Assembly (NCBI RefSeq): GCF_037042905.1
Contig: NC_087261.1
Coordinates: 12,660,217 to 12,724,216 of the forward strand
Direction of reading: 5' to 3'
DNA length: 64,000 nt
From: Lytechinus pictus
Lineage: Eukaryota; Echinodermata; Echinoidea; Temnopleuroida; Toxopneustidae
Positions within the stretch are counted from its first letter, which is position 1. Every line of letters begins with the position of its first letter. Below are positions 12,012-24,053 of this stretch, one piece after another. The translations under genes were made by a program, and so were the position numbers. The notes below the pieces were generated by a model. That model had not been told where the DNA came from, did not search any database, and saw nothing but the letters and a program-made list of their open reading frames with translations.

Positions 12012-12148
12012 CTGAAAGAAACGTTTTAACGTACACAATAAGTTATAGAGTATAGAAGTGATGACATCACAATGTTTTTTTTTTGCATTTGAGCATTTTT
12101 GATAACATATTTCGAAAGATCATGATGAAATACCTCCACAAGGAGGAG

Positions 12149-12362
12149 GCGCGATAGCTCAGTCGGTAGAGCGGGGGACTCGTATTCCGGTGACCCGGGT
12201 TCGATTCCCACTTGGTGCGCTAGTGCCCTTTGGTAAGGCATTAATCCTCAGTACCAGGTCCTTCGGAGGGGACCTTAAGCCGTCGGTCCTCTGGTTGCTT
12301 GCTTACAAGCATTCATGCTTTCTTAGCAATCAGGTAAAAAAATCACCACCACCACCACCACA
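12149..12362 (+). mobile_element. tRNA-derived SINE (Thr-like head)
   Basis: The head has GATAGCTCAGTCGGTAGAGC and a GGGTTCGATTCCC B box, with CGT in the anticodon loop position. The acceptor pairs for only about four bases. The tail continues through GCCCTTTGGTAAGGCATTAA and CCGTCGGTCCTCTGG to an A-rich/(CCA)n end. It sits inside the foldback at 12035-14105. Confidence 0.8.
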
Positions 12363-12402
12363 AATCAAATTTGTTGGGAATCGGTCCATGGGAGCCTTAG
12401 AT

Positions 12403-13815
12403 ATTTATTTATTTTATTTATTACGTCTTATTTTACCAGGGTGACTTTGTCAGTGGTTCAAACACTGAATACAAAAACTGGAATACAATAACAAAAAATA
12501 CATTAGAAAACAATTACAGAACATGCACATAAAACTTATTGTCATCTACATATAGTTCAGTGGAGTGGAATCAGCAACCACATGGTGTCAGGCACGTGAA
12601 ATTGTTTATTGGTATACTAAAATTGGTTAGAAATATAGATATGTAAGATAATTATATCTTACTGCATTAGGTGAGTTAGTCATTTACTAAAGGAATTTCA
12701 TGAGGGGCGTTACCTAGTTTTGGGTCACTTTCCAGAATCTTTCAGTAAATGTGTGTTTAGAGGGTGCCTGCCTTACATCATGCGGTAAACGATTCCAGTC
12801 CACTGCACCAACATGGGAAAAAGCTTGTTTGCCAGAATTTTTCCTTGCTTTTGGTATCAAAAGTCCATCAGTTATTGCAGCTCTGGTTCTGTAACCATGA
12901 ATAGAATTCGCTTTGTCAAATAAATTGGTCAGGTATTTTGGTGCCTGTCCATTTATAGCTTTGTATACCAGCTTACATCTTTGCCTTTTCCACCGATTTT
13001 CAATTGATGTCCAGTTCAACTGACTCAAAACATAATCTGTGGAAGTACGTGTACCAACTCCAAAGACAATTCGTGGCATTCTTTTATGTTGTTTCACAAG
13101 CGACTCTTTGGTCGCAATTGCACAATTTGACCAAGCAGTGCTGGAGCAGTCGAACAATGGCAATACCAGAGCATTTGCTAGCATCTTGATACTATCTAGT
13201 GGTAAAAATTGTTTTAATCTTCTCAATAGAGCTAATCTAGGTCCAATTTTTTTTACTAACATGTTATAAGTGATCCTTCCAATTTAGGGCAGGATCTAAG
13301 ATTACACCTAAGTATTTGTAGCTGTCTACTTGCAGTACTACATGATTGTCCAAATGTAATGAAAGGGGCCTGTTCGTACTTGCTAATTTCTGGGGTGTTC
13401 CAAAAATCATAAATTGTGTCTTAGTGGGGTTTAACCTTAGTCCATTATTATTAACCCAGTTACTGATGTGTTTCAAATATTCATTAAGTACAGTTTCGAG
13501 ATCTTCAATTTTCTTTGCACTGTAAAAGATAATAGTATCGTCAGCGTACATCATCACACTACTTTTTGAGGTAACTTTAGGAAGGTCGTTCACCATAATC
13601 GAGAATAGGAGGGGTCCGAGTATTGATCCCTGCGGTACCCCAGTTACTATAGTACCCCATGTGGACTCGGCATCCCTTACAATTGTTCTCTGTTTGCGAT
13701 TGGCAAGGTAGTTAGTAAACCAGGTAAGCTCAGTGCCTCGTATTCCCTATTTAGATAATTTTTGCATCAGAAGTTCATGGTCTACGGAATCGAAGGCCTT
13801 GCGAAAGTCTTAAAA
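12403..13815 (-). mobile_element. 5'-truncated LINE with reverse transcriptase remnants
   Basis: On the minus strand this holds the C-terminal half of a non-LTR reverse transcriptase. It shows FRKAFDSVDHELLMQKLSK, then GVPQGSILGPLLFS, the catalytic YADDTIIF, and LGVILDPALNW. The thumb and tail follow, including KLVYKAINGQAPKYL and DWNRLPHDVRQAP. It is dead: there is a TAG after LSK near 13750 and a stop plus frameshift near 13263. The 3' end is a TAAATAAA-type tail at about 12403-12440. The motifs fit the CR1/Jockey-like group. It sits inside a foldback element in ODC intron 2. Confidence 0.88.
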
Positions 13816-14573
13816 AACCATGACCTCATGAATACATAATTAGCCCCATTGAAATCAATGTATCATTGGCCTGGTTCTAACATTTGTAAGGAAACAGGCC
13901 AATAATACATGTAAATTGACTTTTATTGGGCTGAGTATGTATTCATGAGATCATATCTTGGGGTCACAGGGACCGATTCTAACAAAATTTTAGTTGTAGA
14001 GGTATTTCATCACGATCTTTCGAAATATGTTATCAAACATGCTAAAATGCAAAAAAAAAAAAGAAAAAGAAAATTGATGACGTCACACTTCGGTACTCTA
14101 CATAGCTTGCCCTGACTTTTTTCTCACTATAAACACCGAGACATTTTCACTACGGTACCGCACATGCATCGGAGTGCTGATAGCGAAGACTGTGAGGGGG
14201 GGGGGGGGCTCTAAAATAAAAAATTGGTTATCACTATCCCCGGGAGAAGTGAGGGTGGAAAGAGCAAATTTTGTCATTTTTGTTACACCATGGTTACAGG
14301 GTCAGAGATGGTATATGTTTAAAAACATCCCTCACGATTTTTCCCCGGTAAATTTTCATTATACATCTTTTGGTGATTGATGCCTCAGTCATACTTGCCG
14401 TGGCCGCCGTGGATTCTAGAATATCTACATCGATTACAGGGTCGCCGCAGAGATTCAAAAAGTGACTGTTGCTGTATACTTTATTTAATAAGATGTAATT
14501 ATTTCCAAGTTATGCTAGAGCCATACCCACGAATCCGATCCAAACCGACCTATGATTATGTCACTGAAAATGA

Positions 14574-14740
14574 GGTGTCGAGGCCGAGTGGTCTAAGGCG
14601 CCTGGCTATACATGGAAAGTCCGGGGTTCGATCCCCGGCCGCGGCACCTATATGCCCGTGAGCAAAGGCATTTAATCTACAATGCTCTTTTATCGCTTTC
14701 AAATAAATGGAAATGCTATTTGCATTATAGGTAACTAGGT
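14574..14740 (+). mobile_element. tRNA-derived SINE (Leu/Ser-like head)
   Basis: A box GGCCGAGTGGTCTAAGG and B box GGGGTTCGATCCCC are present, and an outer stem GGTGTCG/CGGCACC can pair. There is no proper long variable arm, so it is not a functional Leu or Ser tRNA. The tail includes AGCAAAGGCATTTAATCTAC. It lies just left of the palindrome edge. Confidence 0.75.
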
Positions 14741-15299
14741 TTGCTAAAAAAAAAAAACCAAAAACATAATAATAATAACGTAATAACTTTGGTCGGACTG
14801 GAGGCAGTAATTTATGGGGCGCCAAGTGTCCGCCAGTGTTTTCCGTCCAAATCACGGCATTCCGTACACAAAATGTATTTTTATTCAGACGAAAATCATT
14901 TCGTCATGACGCTTTTTTATTTCGTACACAAAATTTATTTTTTGTCACCCAAAATCAATTTCGTCTCGACGAAATGCACAAAATCAATTTCGTCTAGACG
15001 AAATGTAATTGCGTCCACAAAGTTTATTTGGCGTGCCATACGAAATGAATTTTTATCAAACGAAATGGCGCACCAAATGTCCGATGGTAAATTCCGTCCA
15101 ATTCACGCCATTCCGTACACAAAATGTGTTTTTGTTCATATGAAAATCATTTCGTCATGACGCAGTTTTATTTCGTATACGAAATTATTTTTTGTCACAC
15201 AAAATCAATTTTCGTCGAGACTAAATGTAATTGCGTCCACAAAATTTATTTCGTTGCGATGCGAAAATCTATTCCGTCGACGAAATCATTTTGTGTCAA

Positions 15300-15465
15300 A
15301 ACCACAAAAAAATTTCGTTGACGAAATGATTTTGTGTCAAAACACAAAAAAAATTCGTCGACGAAATGATTTTGTGTCAAAAGACAAAAAAATTTCGTCG
15401 ACGAAATGATTTTGTGTCAAAAGACAAAAAAATTTCGTCGACGAAATGATTTTGTGTTTTGAGTC
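15300..15465 (+). repeat. 40-bp TTTCGTCGACGAAA minisatellite, left arm tip
   Basis: A 40-bp unit with the perfect palindrome TTTCGTCGACGAAA followed by TGATTTTGTGTCAAAA repeats about four times. The flanking 14870-15300 stretch is built from diverged pieces of the same vocabulary. The inverted counterpart is at about 40260-40450. Confidence 0.85.
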
Positions 15466-16029
15466 TTTTTGACATAAAATCATTTCGTCTCCTCTGTCTC
15501 GAAGGGGACATAAGAAGGTCGCTGATTGGCTGCACCTTGCTCAAGCTGTTTTCGCTCCGGGACGATCGATCACACTTTTTCACAGCTCAGATTGGCATGT
15601 TGGTGAACTTATTAGCTTAGATTTCACGTTATTCATGCCTACATGAGCTGCATACAACTGCTCTAATCGGTAGGATGTGGACGGACATTGCATTCGTAAG
15701 TTCAGCTATGTTTTCGACTTCAAAATTACGTTGAAAAAAAAATGGGAATTCGTTAGTCGTTACCAAACTTGCATTTGCAAAAAGCTGTGTAACACTAACA
15801 ATACTAGTCCCGTGTATTTAAGTTTATGTACTGTAGTCAGCAGACCATGGGGGGGGGGGGGTGGTCTTTTCTGCACACCTAAAAAGTAAAATGGTTATGA
15901 ATTAGGCCCTATACAGGTTGAAGATATTTAGGCCTTGATCTTAATAAATAGTGTAAAATTCATTTCGAGCAAAATGCTGAAAATTTCATTGAAATTGGAT
16001 GACAACAAAAGTTATTGATGCCTGGCCGT

Positions 16030-16495
16030 ACACACCCAAGGGTTCATTACATGCCGCCGCGCACAGAAAAATCAAGCCATAGAAGTCGTGTGTTGTGGAC
16101 CCAAGAAGTGAGATCCCAGCACGCGCGACCCACTAGTTAGAAATCCACTGCCAAACGCGGTTCGTGGTGCAAGGTTAGTATACTAATACTAACCTCGCAA
16201 TACGTGTGAGTGGGCCGTACATGCCGTATTATAACCTCGTTCGTAGGATGAGTGGCCGTATGAAACTCTAAGTCTAACTTAACGTTAGGCTACTCCACTC
16301 AGTGACTCACGCGTATTGCGAGGTTAGTATTAGTATACTAACCTCGCACCATTAACCACGTTTGGCAATGGATTTCTAACTAGTGGCCGGGTCACGCGTG
16401 CTGTGATCCCACTTCTGGTGTCCACAACACACAACTTCTATTGCTTGATTTTTCTGTGCGCGGCGGCATGTAATGAACCCTTGAGTGACTAGGCC
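16030..16495. repeat. Sub-palindrome inside the left arm
   Basis: 16030-16235 is inverted at 16290-16495: GGTTCATTACATGCCGCC against GGCGGCATGTAATGAACC, and GGTTAGTATACTAATACTAA against its inverse. The right arm has a single copy (about 39490-39740), so this fold arose in the left arm alone. Confidence 0.8.
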
Positions 16496-17029
16496 TAAAA
16501 AAATCAGGTGATGGTTCGTATAGCCAGCCATTAAACACTCCACTATAGCCTATAGGTGAAGCGGAGGTTAGCAGTAGTGAAGTGTAGTGGAGCTTACACA
16601 AACCATCGCTTGCTGTACTAGTATAGTTGTGGTACTGGCCCTGGCCCCACTCATTACTAGTTCGAGGTTAGTTGCTACATATAGTTGCTACAGTACATGT
16701 ATAGATCGACTATAGTACTAACCTCGTACACCGAACTGCATTTGGCCCTGGATTTCTGTGAAGTTGGCAAACATCGCTTCATTACAATACAGAATTAATA
16801 TTTGCCGAAACTCCTCGCTACTCACCGGGGCGCTTTGCGGTGAGTAGTCATAATACAAAAAGTCAATAGTATATTTTTAATTAAATCAAAATCATATTTA
16901 AAAAAAAAGCAAATTTGATTACTTTGGAGTTTGGACTTTGGACTAGAAAGTGACTTCGCATGTCTCTTCTTTTTACGCAAATAAAAGGAAGCCAGATGGT
17001 GGCGCTAATAAATTTCACAGCCTTGATTC

Positions 17030-20000
17030 AGGCTCGCTTCAAATGCAGCTCCTCGGTAATTATGCCCCCGCAGACAAAGTCCGGAGGGGGCATTAAGCGT
17101 TGCCCCTGTCCGTTGATTCGCCCGCCCCCCCCCCCCCACTTGGTTTCCGCGCAATAAATCGAAATATATTTCGATTTATATATATTGATTAAAAAAAATT
17201 TTGGTGTGTAGGTATGTGACACCATAGTACAGGCTAACTTTGAATTCGGAGTCTGCAGGTCCAAGGTCACAGCTCATGAAATATCCGAGTTGGTTTCCAC
17301 ATGATGACTTATGAAATATTCTACATATTTAAACGAATTTGAGTGTGTAGGTAGATGACACCAAAATACAGGTTAAGTTCGAATTCGTAGTCGGCAGGTC
17401 AAAGGTCACGGCTCATTAAATATGCAATTTAGTTTCCACATGATTACTTTAAAAATATTCTACATATTTAAACAAATTTGAGTGTGTAGGTAGATGATAC
17501 CAATACAGGCTAAGTTCGAATTTGGAGTATGCAGGTCAAAGATCACAGCTCCTTAAAGATATCTTATGAAATATGCAACAGATTTAAAAAAAATTTGGGT
17601 GTGTAGGTAGATGATGATGATGATGATGCACAGCATTTTGACAGCGGCGTAACAGGGTTCGGTGGCCAGGGGGGGGGGGGGCAAGAGCCAAAAATTTCCC
17701 GGTCATATCATGGTATGAATAGGCGTAATGGTGTAATAAGGCGACTATTTTGAGAAATGCAGCTCCTTGGTAATTATGCCCCCGCAGACAAAGTCCGGAG
17801 GGGGCATTAAGCGTTGCCCCTGTCCGTTGATTCGCCCGCCCCCCCCCCACTTGGTTTCCGCGCAATAAATCAAAATATATTTCGATTTATATATATTGAT
17901 TAAAAAAAATTTTGGTGTGTAGGTACATGACACCATAGTACAGGCTAACTTTGAATTCAGAGTCTGCAGGTCCAAGGTCACAGCTCATGAAATATCCGAG
18001 TTGGTTTTCGCATGATGACTTATGAAATATTCAACAGATTTATAAAAATTATGGTGTGTAGGTAGATGACACCAAATACAGGCTAAGTTCGGAGTCGGCA
18101 GGTCAAAGGTCACGGCTCATTAAATATGCAATTTAGTTTCCGCATGATTACTTATGAAATATTCTAAATATTTTAACGAATTTGAGTGTGTAGGTAGATG
18201 ACACCAAAATACAGGTTAAGTTCGAATTCGTAGTCGGCAGGTCAAAGGTCACGGCTCATTAAATATGCAATTTAGTTTCCGCATTTATTCTACATATTTA
18301 AACAAATTTGAGTGTGTAGGTAGATGATACCAATACAGGCTAAGTTCGAATTCGGAGTATGCATGTCAAAGATCACAGCTCCTTAAAGATATCTTATGAA
18401 ATATTCAACAGATTTTTAAAAAATTTGGGTGTGTAGGTAGATGATGATGATGATGATGATGCACAGCATTTTTACAGCGGCGTAACAGGGTTCGGTGGCC
18501 GGGGGGGGGGGGGGGGGCAAGAGCCAAAAATTTCCCGGTCATATCATGGTATGAATAGGCGTAATGGTGTAATAAGGCGACTAATTTGAGAAATGCAGCT
18601 CCTTGGTAATTATGCCCCCGCAGACAAAGTCCGGAGGGGGCATTAAGCGTTGCCCCTGTCCGTTGATTCGCCCGCCCCCCCACTTGGTTTCCGCGCAATA
18701 AATTGAAATATATTTCGATTTATATATATTGATTAAAAAAAATTTTGGTGTCTAGGTACATGACACCATAGTACAGGCTAACTTTGAATTCGGAGTCTGC
18801 AGGTCCAAGGTCACAGCTCATGAAATATCTGAGTTGGTTTTCGCATGATGACTTATGAAATATTCAACAGATTTATGAAAATTATGGTGTGTAGGTAGAT
18901 GACACCAAAATACAGGTTAATTTCGAATTCGTAGTCGGCAGGTCAAAGGTCACGGCTCATTAAATATGCAATTTAGTTTCCGCATTATTACTTTAAAAAT
19001 ATTCTACATATTTAAACAAATTTGAGTGTGTAGGTAGATGATACCAATACAGGCTAAGTTCGAATTCGGAGTATGCAGGTCAAAGATCACAGCTCCTTAA
19101 AGATATCTTATGAAATATTCAACAGATTTTTTAAAAATTTGGGTGTGTAGGTAGATGATGATGATGATGCACAGCATTTTTACAGCGGCGTAACAGGGTT
19201 CGGTGGCCGGGGGGGGGGGCAAGAGCCAAAAATTTCCCGGTCATATCATGGTATGAATAGGCGTAATGGTGTAATAAGGCGACTATTTTGAGAAATGCAG
19301 CTCCTTGGTAATTATGCCCCCGCAGACAAAGTCCGGAGGGGGCATTAAGCGTTGCCCCTGTCCGTTGATTCGCCCGCCCCCCCCACTTGGTTTCCGCGCA
19401 ATAAATCGAAATATATTTCGATTTATATATATTGATTAAAAAAAATTTTGGTGTGTAGGTACATGACACCATAGTACAGGCTAACTTTGAATTTGGAGTC
19501 TGCAGGTCCAAGGTCACAGCTCATGAAATATCCGAGTTGGTTTTCGCATGATGACTTATGAAATATTCAACAGATTTATAAAAATTATGGTGTGTAGGTA
19601 GACGACACCAAATACAGGCTAAGTTTGGAGTCGGCAGGTCAAAGGTCACGGCTCATTAAATATGCAATTTAGTTTCCGCATGATTACTTATGAAATATTC
19701 TAAATATTTAAACGAATTTGAGTGTGTAGGTAGATGACACCAAAATACAGGTTAAGTTCGAATTCGTAGTCGGTAGGTCAAAGGTCACGGCTCATTAAAT
19801 ATGCAATTTAGTTTCCGCATGATTACTTTAAAAATATTCTACATATTTAAACAAATTTGAGTGTGTAGGTAGATGATACCAATACAGGCTAAGTTCGAAT
19901 TCGGAGTATGCAGGTCAAAGATCACAGCTCCTTAAAGATATCTTATGAAATATTCAACAGATTTTAAAAAAATTTGGGTGTGTAGGTAGATGATGATGAT

Positions 20001-20140
20001 GATGATGCACAGCATTTTTACAGCGGCGTAACAGGGTTCGGTGGCCAGGGGGGGGGGGGGGCAAGAGCCAAAAATTTCCCGGTCATATCATGGTATGAAT
20101 AGGCGTAATGGTGTAGTAAGGCGACTATTTTGAGAAGGCC
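17030..20140 (+). repeat. Higher-order tandem array (700-840 bp units), left arm
   Basis: Markers such as CAGCGGCGTAACAGGGTTCG recur near 17640, 18479, 19183 and 20023, giving units of about 839, 704 and 840 bp. Each unit contains several subunits of about 120-135 bp carrying GTGTGTAGGTAGATGACACC and AGGTCAAAGGTCA. Units also include a (GAT)n tract, a G run and an ATGCCCCCGCAGACAAAGTC segment. The right arm has only one copy at about 37850-38680. Confidence 0.9.
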
Positions 20141-20569
20141 AGAACTTATCTTTAAAAAAAGTTGCGAGCGAGCGAAGCGAGCGAGCAATTTCTTTTTTAC
20201 CTTTTTAATACAAAAATCCAATTTTGTGATAGATTTTGACATGATATCCAGATAATAAATTTATTTAATTCTTCTCTCTTTAGATTCCTTTTTTGTCACG
20301 GTGGTCTGTACGCGCCACTGTGAAGAGGATTATTTGCGGCAGTAGCGTGAAGAGTAAAAAACAAAACAAAAAAACAACGAGGGGCGCAGTATAGAACATG
20401 TGCCAAAAGGCTGCTTTATATATATATATAAGTCCTGAGCGAGCGAAGCGAGCGAGAAAAAAATCAACTTTTCATGAGAATATAACTTTGAGCTATTTTT
20501 TAACATATTCAGTAATTAAAATCATATCCTACAATACTTTTCCAACAAAAAAGGAGGTAATTCCTCCTT

Positions 20570-21560
20570 TTTTTTTAAATATTCCATTTTCAGTAGCCAA
20601 ATAGAGATGAAAATTATCCTATTTGGGAGGGTAACCATGGATCTGGGCCTTTACTGTGTATTTACAGTAAACTCTTACTAAATGAACAAATATATAAAAA
20701 ATTTGGTTTACCCTACATAATAATCCTGGGCTACTTTTAGATTGCATAGCCCGGGGGGGGGGGGAGGCTTTTTGGTCCCCCTCTTCAGATCTCCGTCGAT
20801 CGCCACGAAAACCAATACACACGTCACCATCAATGTAATCTGCAAGCATGGAGCTAAGGGTGTATCGCTGATTTTACAGAATTTAAATTTATTTTTAATA
20901 AATTAATAATGCTAATTTATGCCTAAATATATAATTCTCTGCTTTAAAGGTAAATCTCTAGATAATTCCCCAAATTCTATGATTTCTAAACAAATGTGCT
21001 CCTGAAAAAAATGGTAAATCAAATTTCTAATCTTATGTATTTTATTGGTTTTATAATTCTATACGTATTTCTTAGTTTTGGGGCCTTATGTATTTTATTG
21101 GTTTTTTTCAATGGGATCACTTCGTGGTACTATTCCAATTATAAAAAGCAAAGATTTGATTATTTTCAACCAATCAGTGCAAGAATAATGATGCATTTGT
21201 CAATTATGACTGAAAACAGAATTTCCATTGGATTAAATATGTATACAAAATAATATTTTTTAGCAATTTTTGGTCCAACATAAACTCATAAAATGTTGGG
21301 TAACTGCGTATCCGGGCGTCTCGAATTTGGTCTCAAAAGCTCTGCGAGAATTGAACGAAAAAAAAATTGTGGTACCTCGTTTCTCATTGTGGACTTATCG
21401 TGAAAAATGTGGATAGGGGGGCTTATTAAGCCCCCCCCCCCGGGGCTAGATAGGGTTAATATATCATCATGAATATAAAAAAAAAAAACATTTATTTTGT
21501 TGCAAGTCACTGGAAAAGGTTTGATTCCTAAATAAATATTATTCTTCATGTATTATCAAA
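20570..21560 (+). repeat. A/B block, extra copy in left arm
   Basis: The sequence from TTCAGTAGCCAAATAGAGAT to the TTGCAAGTCACTGGAAAAGG end reappears split at 22548-23070 and 24060-25040. The right arm has one equivalent (about 33970 down to 32430). The two left copies therefore reflect a local duplication. Confidence 0.8.
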
Positions 21561-22260
21561 TATTTAATTGAAAAATTTTAAGCTATCTTTTCATTCGATG
21601 TATTAAGCGCTATATAAAAGCGGATTATTATTATTATTAGGTTTTATCATAATTTTACTTTTTGAAAATTATGCTATTTTGTGACTAAGGCTACGTTTCA
21701 TGTACTTTCCACCAATAGTATACGATATCAATGTATTCTAGTTAATCCTTTTGGGTAAGATTGGAACTAACTCTGTGTTTGGTAGATAAAGTTATATGAC
21801 TAACTTGTCCAAGTGTTGAGAAACGGGCCCCTGCTGAGTACATGTAGGCCTAGAGTTTTTATGCCCCCACAGACGAAGCCCAGAGGGGGCATTAAGCGTT
21901 GCCCCTGTCCGTCTTCCCCCCCCCCCCCCCCACTTGGGTTTCCGCGCAATAACTCGAAAAATATTTAATGGATTAAAAAAAAATTTTGGTGTGTAGGTAG
22001 ATGACCACAAAATACAGGCTAAGTTTGAATTCGGAGTCCGCAGGTCAAAGGTCACATCTCATTATATATGCAAGTCGGTTCAAAGGTCTGAATTTGTTAA
22101 TTATATATATATGCATATTGGTTTCTGTATGATATTAAGTTCAATCATATTGAATGGATTTCTGATCGCGTTAAGCAGGAGCATCTGTGTCCTTTGGACA
22201 CGTCAAATTTTCTTAATTATGTGTAATTGATTTTATGACATGTGTTTACATTTGCTGCAG

Positions 22261-22466
22261 ATTCCCATTCAGCCGTTGGACTGAACCGGTACTGTAACAC
22301 AGTATGGATGGTCAATATGAAGCGAGCTTCATTGAATTCCTCCAAGAGCTTTGTACTCCGTTTTGCTCATTTTGAAGATGGTAGCTTTGACAGGACTGGG
22401 CAAGTGACTCGTCTTAGACAGGATGCTGTCCCAACCATATTTGATTTCCTGCCTCGTCTTCAGAAG
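22261..22466 (+). pseudogene. THAP zinc-finger exon relic, left palindrome arm
   Basis: This 206-nt exon-like segment follows a CTGCAG acceptor and ends at a GTAGAG donor, and its frame is open. It encodes the C-terminal half of a THAP domain: a W-x-VNMKR strand, a HFEDGSFDRTGQ stretch and the diagnostic AVPTIFDF (AVPT-F box). The third zinc ligand, Cys in a usual C-S-x-H-F, is replaced by Arg (CGT), so the C2CH finger is probably not functional. It leaves in phase 0, matching the coiled-coil exon at 25102. Confidence 0.75.
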
Positions 22467-23073
22467 GTAGAGTAGATCTATATCATACATGTGTTCTAAA
22501 GAAATATTTTCTCTGTATTATCTACCTTTGGTTTGATAGAACATTGCTTTAAATATTCCATTTTCAGTAGCCAAATAGAGATGAAAATTGTCCTATTTGG
22601 GAGGCTAACCATGGACCTGGGCCTTTACTGTGTATTTACAGTAAACTCTTACTAAATGAACAAATATATTAAAAATTTGGTTTACCCTACATAATAATCC
22701 TGGGCTACTTTGAAATTGCATAGCCGGGGGGGGGGGAGGCTTTTTGGTCCCCCTCTTCAGATCTCCGTCGATCGCAACGAAAACCAATACACACGTCACC
22801 ATCAATGTAATCTGCAAGCATGGAGCTAAGGGTGTATCGCTGATTTTACAGAATTTAAATTTATTTTTAATAAATTAATAATGCTAATTTATGCCTAAAT
22901 ATAGAATTCTCTGCTTTAAAGGTAAATCTCTAAATAATTCCCCAAATTCTATGATTTCTAAACAAATGTGCTCCTGAAAAAAATGGTAAATCAAATTTAT
23001 AATCTTATGTATTGGTTCTATAATTCCATACGTATTTCTTAGTTTTGGGGCCTTATGTATTTTATTGGTTTTT

Positions 23074-24053
23074 GTCTCGCCTGCATAGCAGAGCGAGACT
23101 ATAGGCGCCGCTTTTCCGACGGCGGCGGCGGCGTCAACATCAAATCTTAACCTAAGGTTAAGTTTTTGAAATGACATCATAACTTAGAAAGTATATGGAC
23201 CTAGTTCATGAAACTTGGGAATAAGGTTAATCAAGTATTAGTAAACATCCTGCTCGAGTTTCAGGTCACGTGACCAAGGTCAAAGGTCATTTAGGGTCAA
23301 TGAACTTTGGTCAAGTTGGGGGTATTTGTTGAATTACTATCATAACTTTGAAAATTTATGGATCTAGTCCATGAAACTTGGACATAAGGTTATTCAAGTA
23401 TTAGTGAACATCCTGCCTGAGTTTCAGGTCACATGACCAAGGTCAAAGGTCATTTAGGGTCAATGAACTTTTGCCAAGTTGGGGGTATTTGTTGAATTAC
23501 CATCATAACTTTCAAAATTTATGGATTTAGTTCATGAAACTTGGACATTAGGTTAATCAAGTACCACTGAATATCCTGTGCGAGTTTCAGGTCACATGAC
23601 CATGGTGAATGGTCATTTAAGGTCAATGAACTTTGGCCGTGTTGGGGGTATATGTTAAATTACCATCCTAGCTCTGAAAGTTTATGGATCTAGTTCATAA
23701 CACTTGGGATATAAGAGTAATCAAGCATCACTGAACATCCCCTGTGAGTTTCAGGTCACAAAACCAAGTCAAAGGTCAGTTAAGGTCAATAAACTTAGGC
23801 CATGTTGGGGTAATTGTTGAAGTGCCATCATAACTTTGAAAGTTTATGGATAGAGTGAATGAAATGTGGACATGGGTGTAGTTGACAGTCTTAAGTCTCC
23901 ATTCAAATGTCATTTATGGTCAATGAACGTGGTATTATGTCATTATATGAATGATGTTTTTGTGAATGATTATTTTATAGTAGTTTTCAAAGTTAGCACT
24001 GCTGCTATATTAAATTGCGTAATGCAGGCGAGACTGCCAGAGGCGTTCCACTT
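23074..24053 (+). mobile_element. GTCTCGCC element with internal AGGTCA tandem units
   Basis: Starts GTCTCGCCTGCATAGCAGAG, contains (GGC)n and about six tandem units of 150-170 bp, and ends with GCAGGCGAGAC then CCAGAGGCGTTCCACTT. GTTTTT is duplicated at 23068-23073 and 24054-24059. The paralogous block at 21098-21120 and the right arm near 32930 both lack it, so this is a real insertion. Confidence 0.85.

Larger units (their letters stand above)
12035..14105. mobile_element. Foldback element split by SINE and LINE insertions
   Basis: About 105 bp at 12035-12140 is the inverse of 13996-14105. Shared features are the GATGACATCAC/GATGACGTCAC end, a T-rich or A-rich run, TTGATAACATATTTCGAAAG and GATGAAATACCTC. 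Between the arms lie a SINE, a truncated LINE and a small internal hairpin near 13823-13960. The outer edge reaches to within about 25 nt of ODC exon 3. Confidence 0.75.

Noticed and set aside
12149-12220. Candidate tRNA-Thr gene
   Set aside because: Only about four acceptor pairs and three anticodon-stem pairs, and a SINE tail follows directly.
14741-15160. 139-codon frame rich in FYF and KCT motifs
   Set aside because: Read through diverged TTTCGTC-type repeats at the palindrome tip. The inverted arm gives a near-identical frame for the same reason.
15300-15465. CRISPR-like array
   Set aside because: The 40-bp repeats are contiguous with no unique spacers, and the context is eukaryotic.
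23100-23180. Ala-rich peptide from the (GGC)n tract
   Set aside because: Simple-sequence tract inside the GTCTCGCC element.
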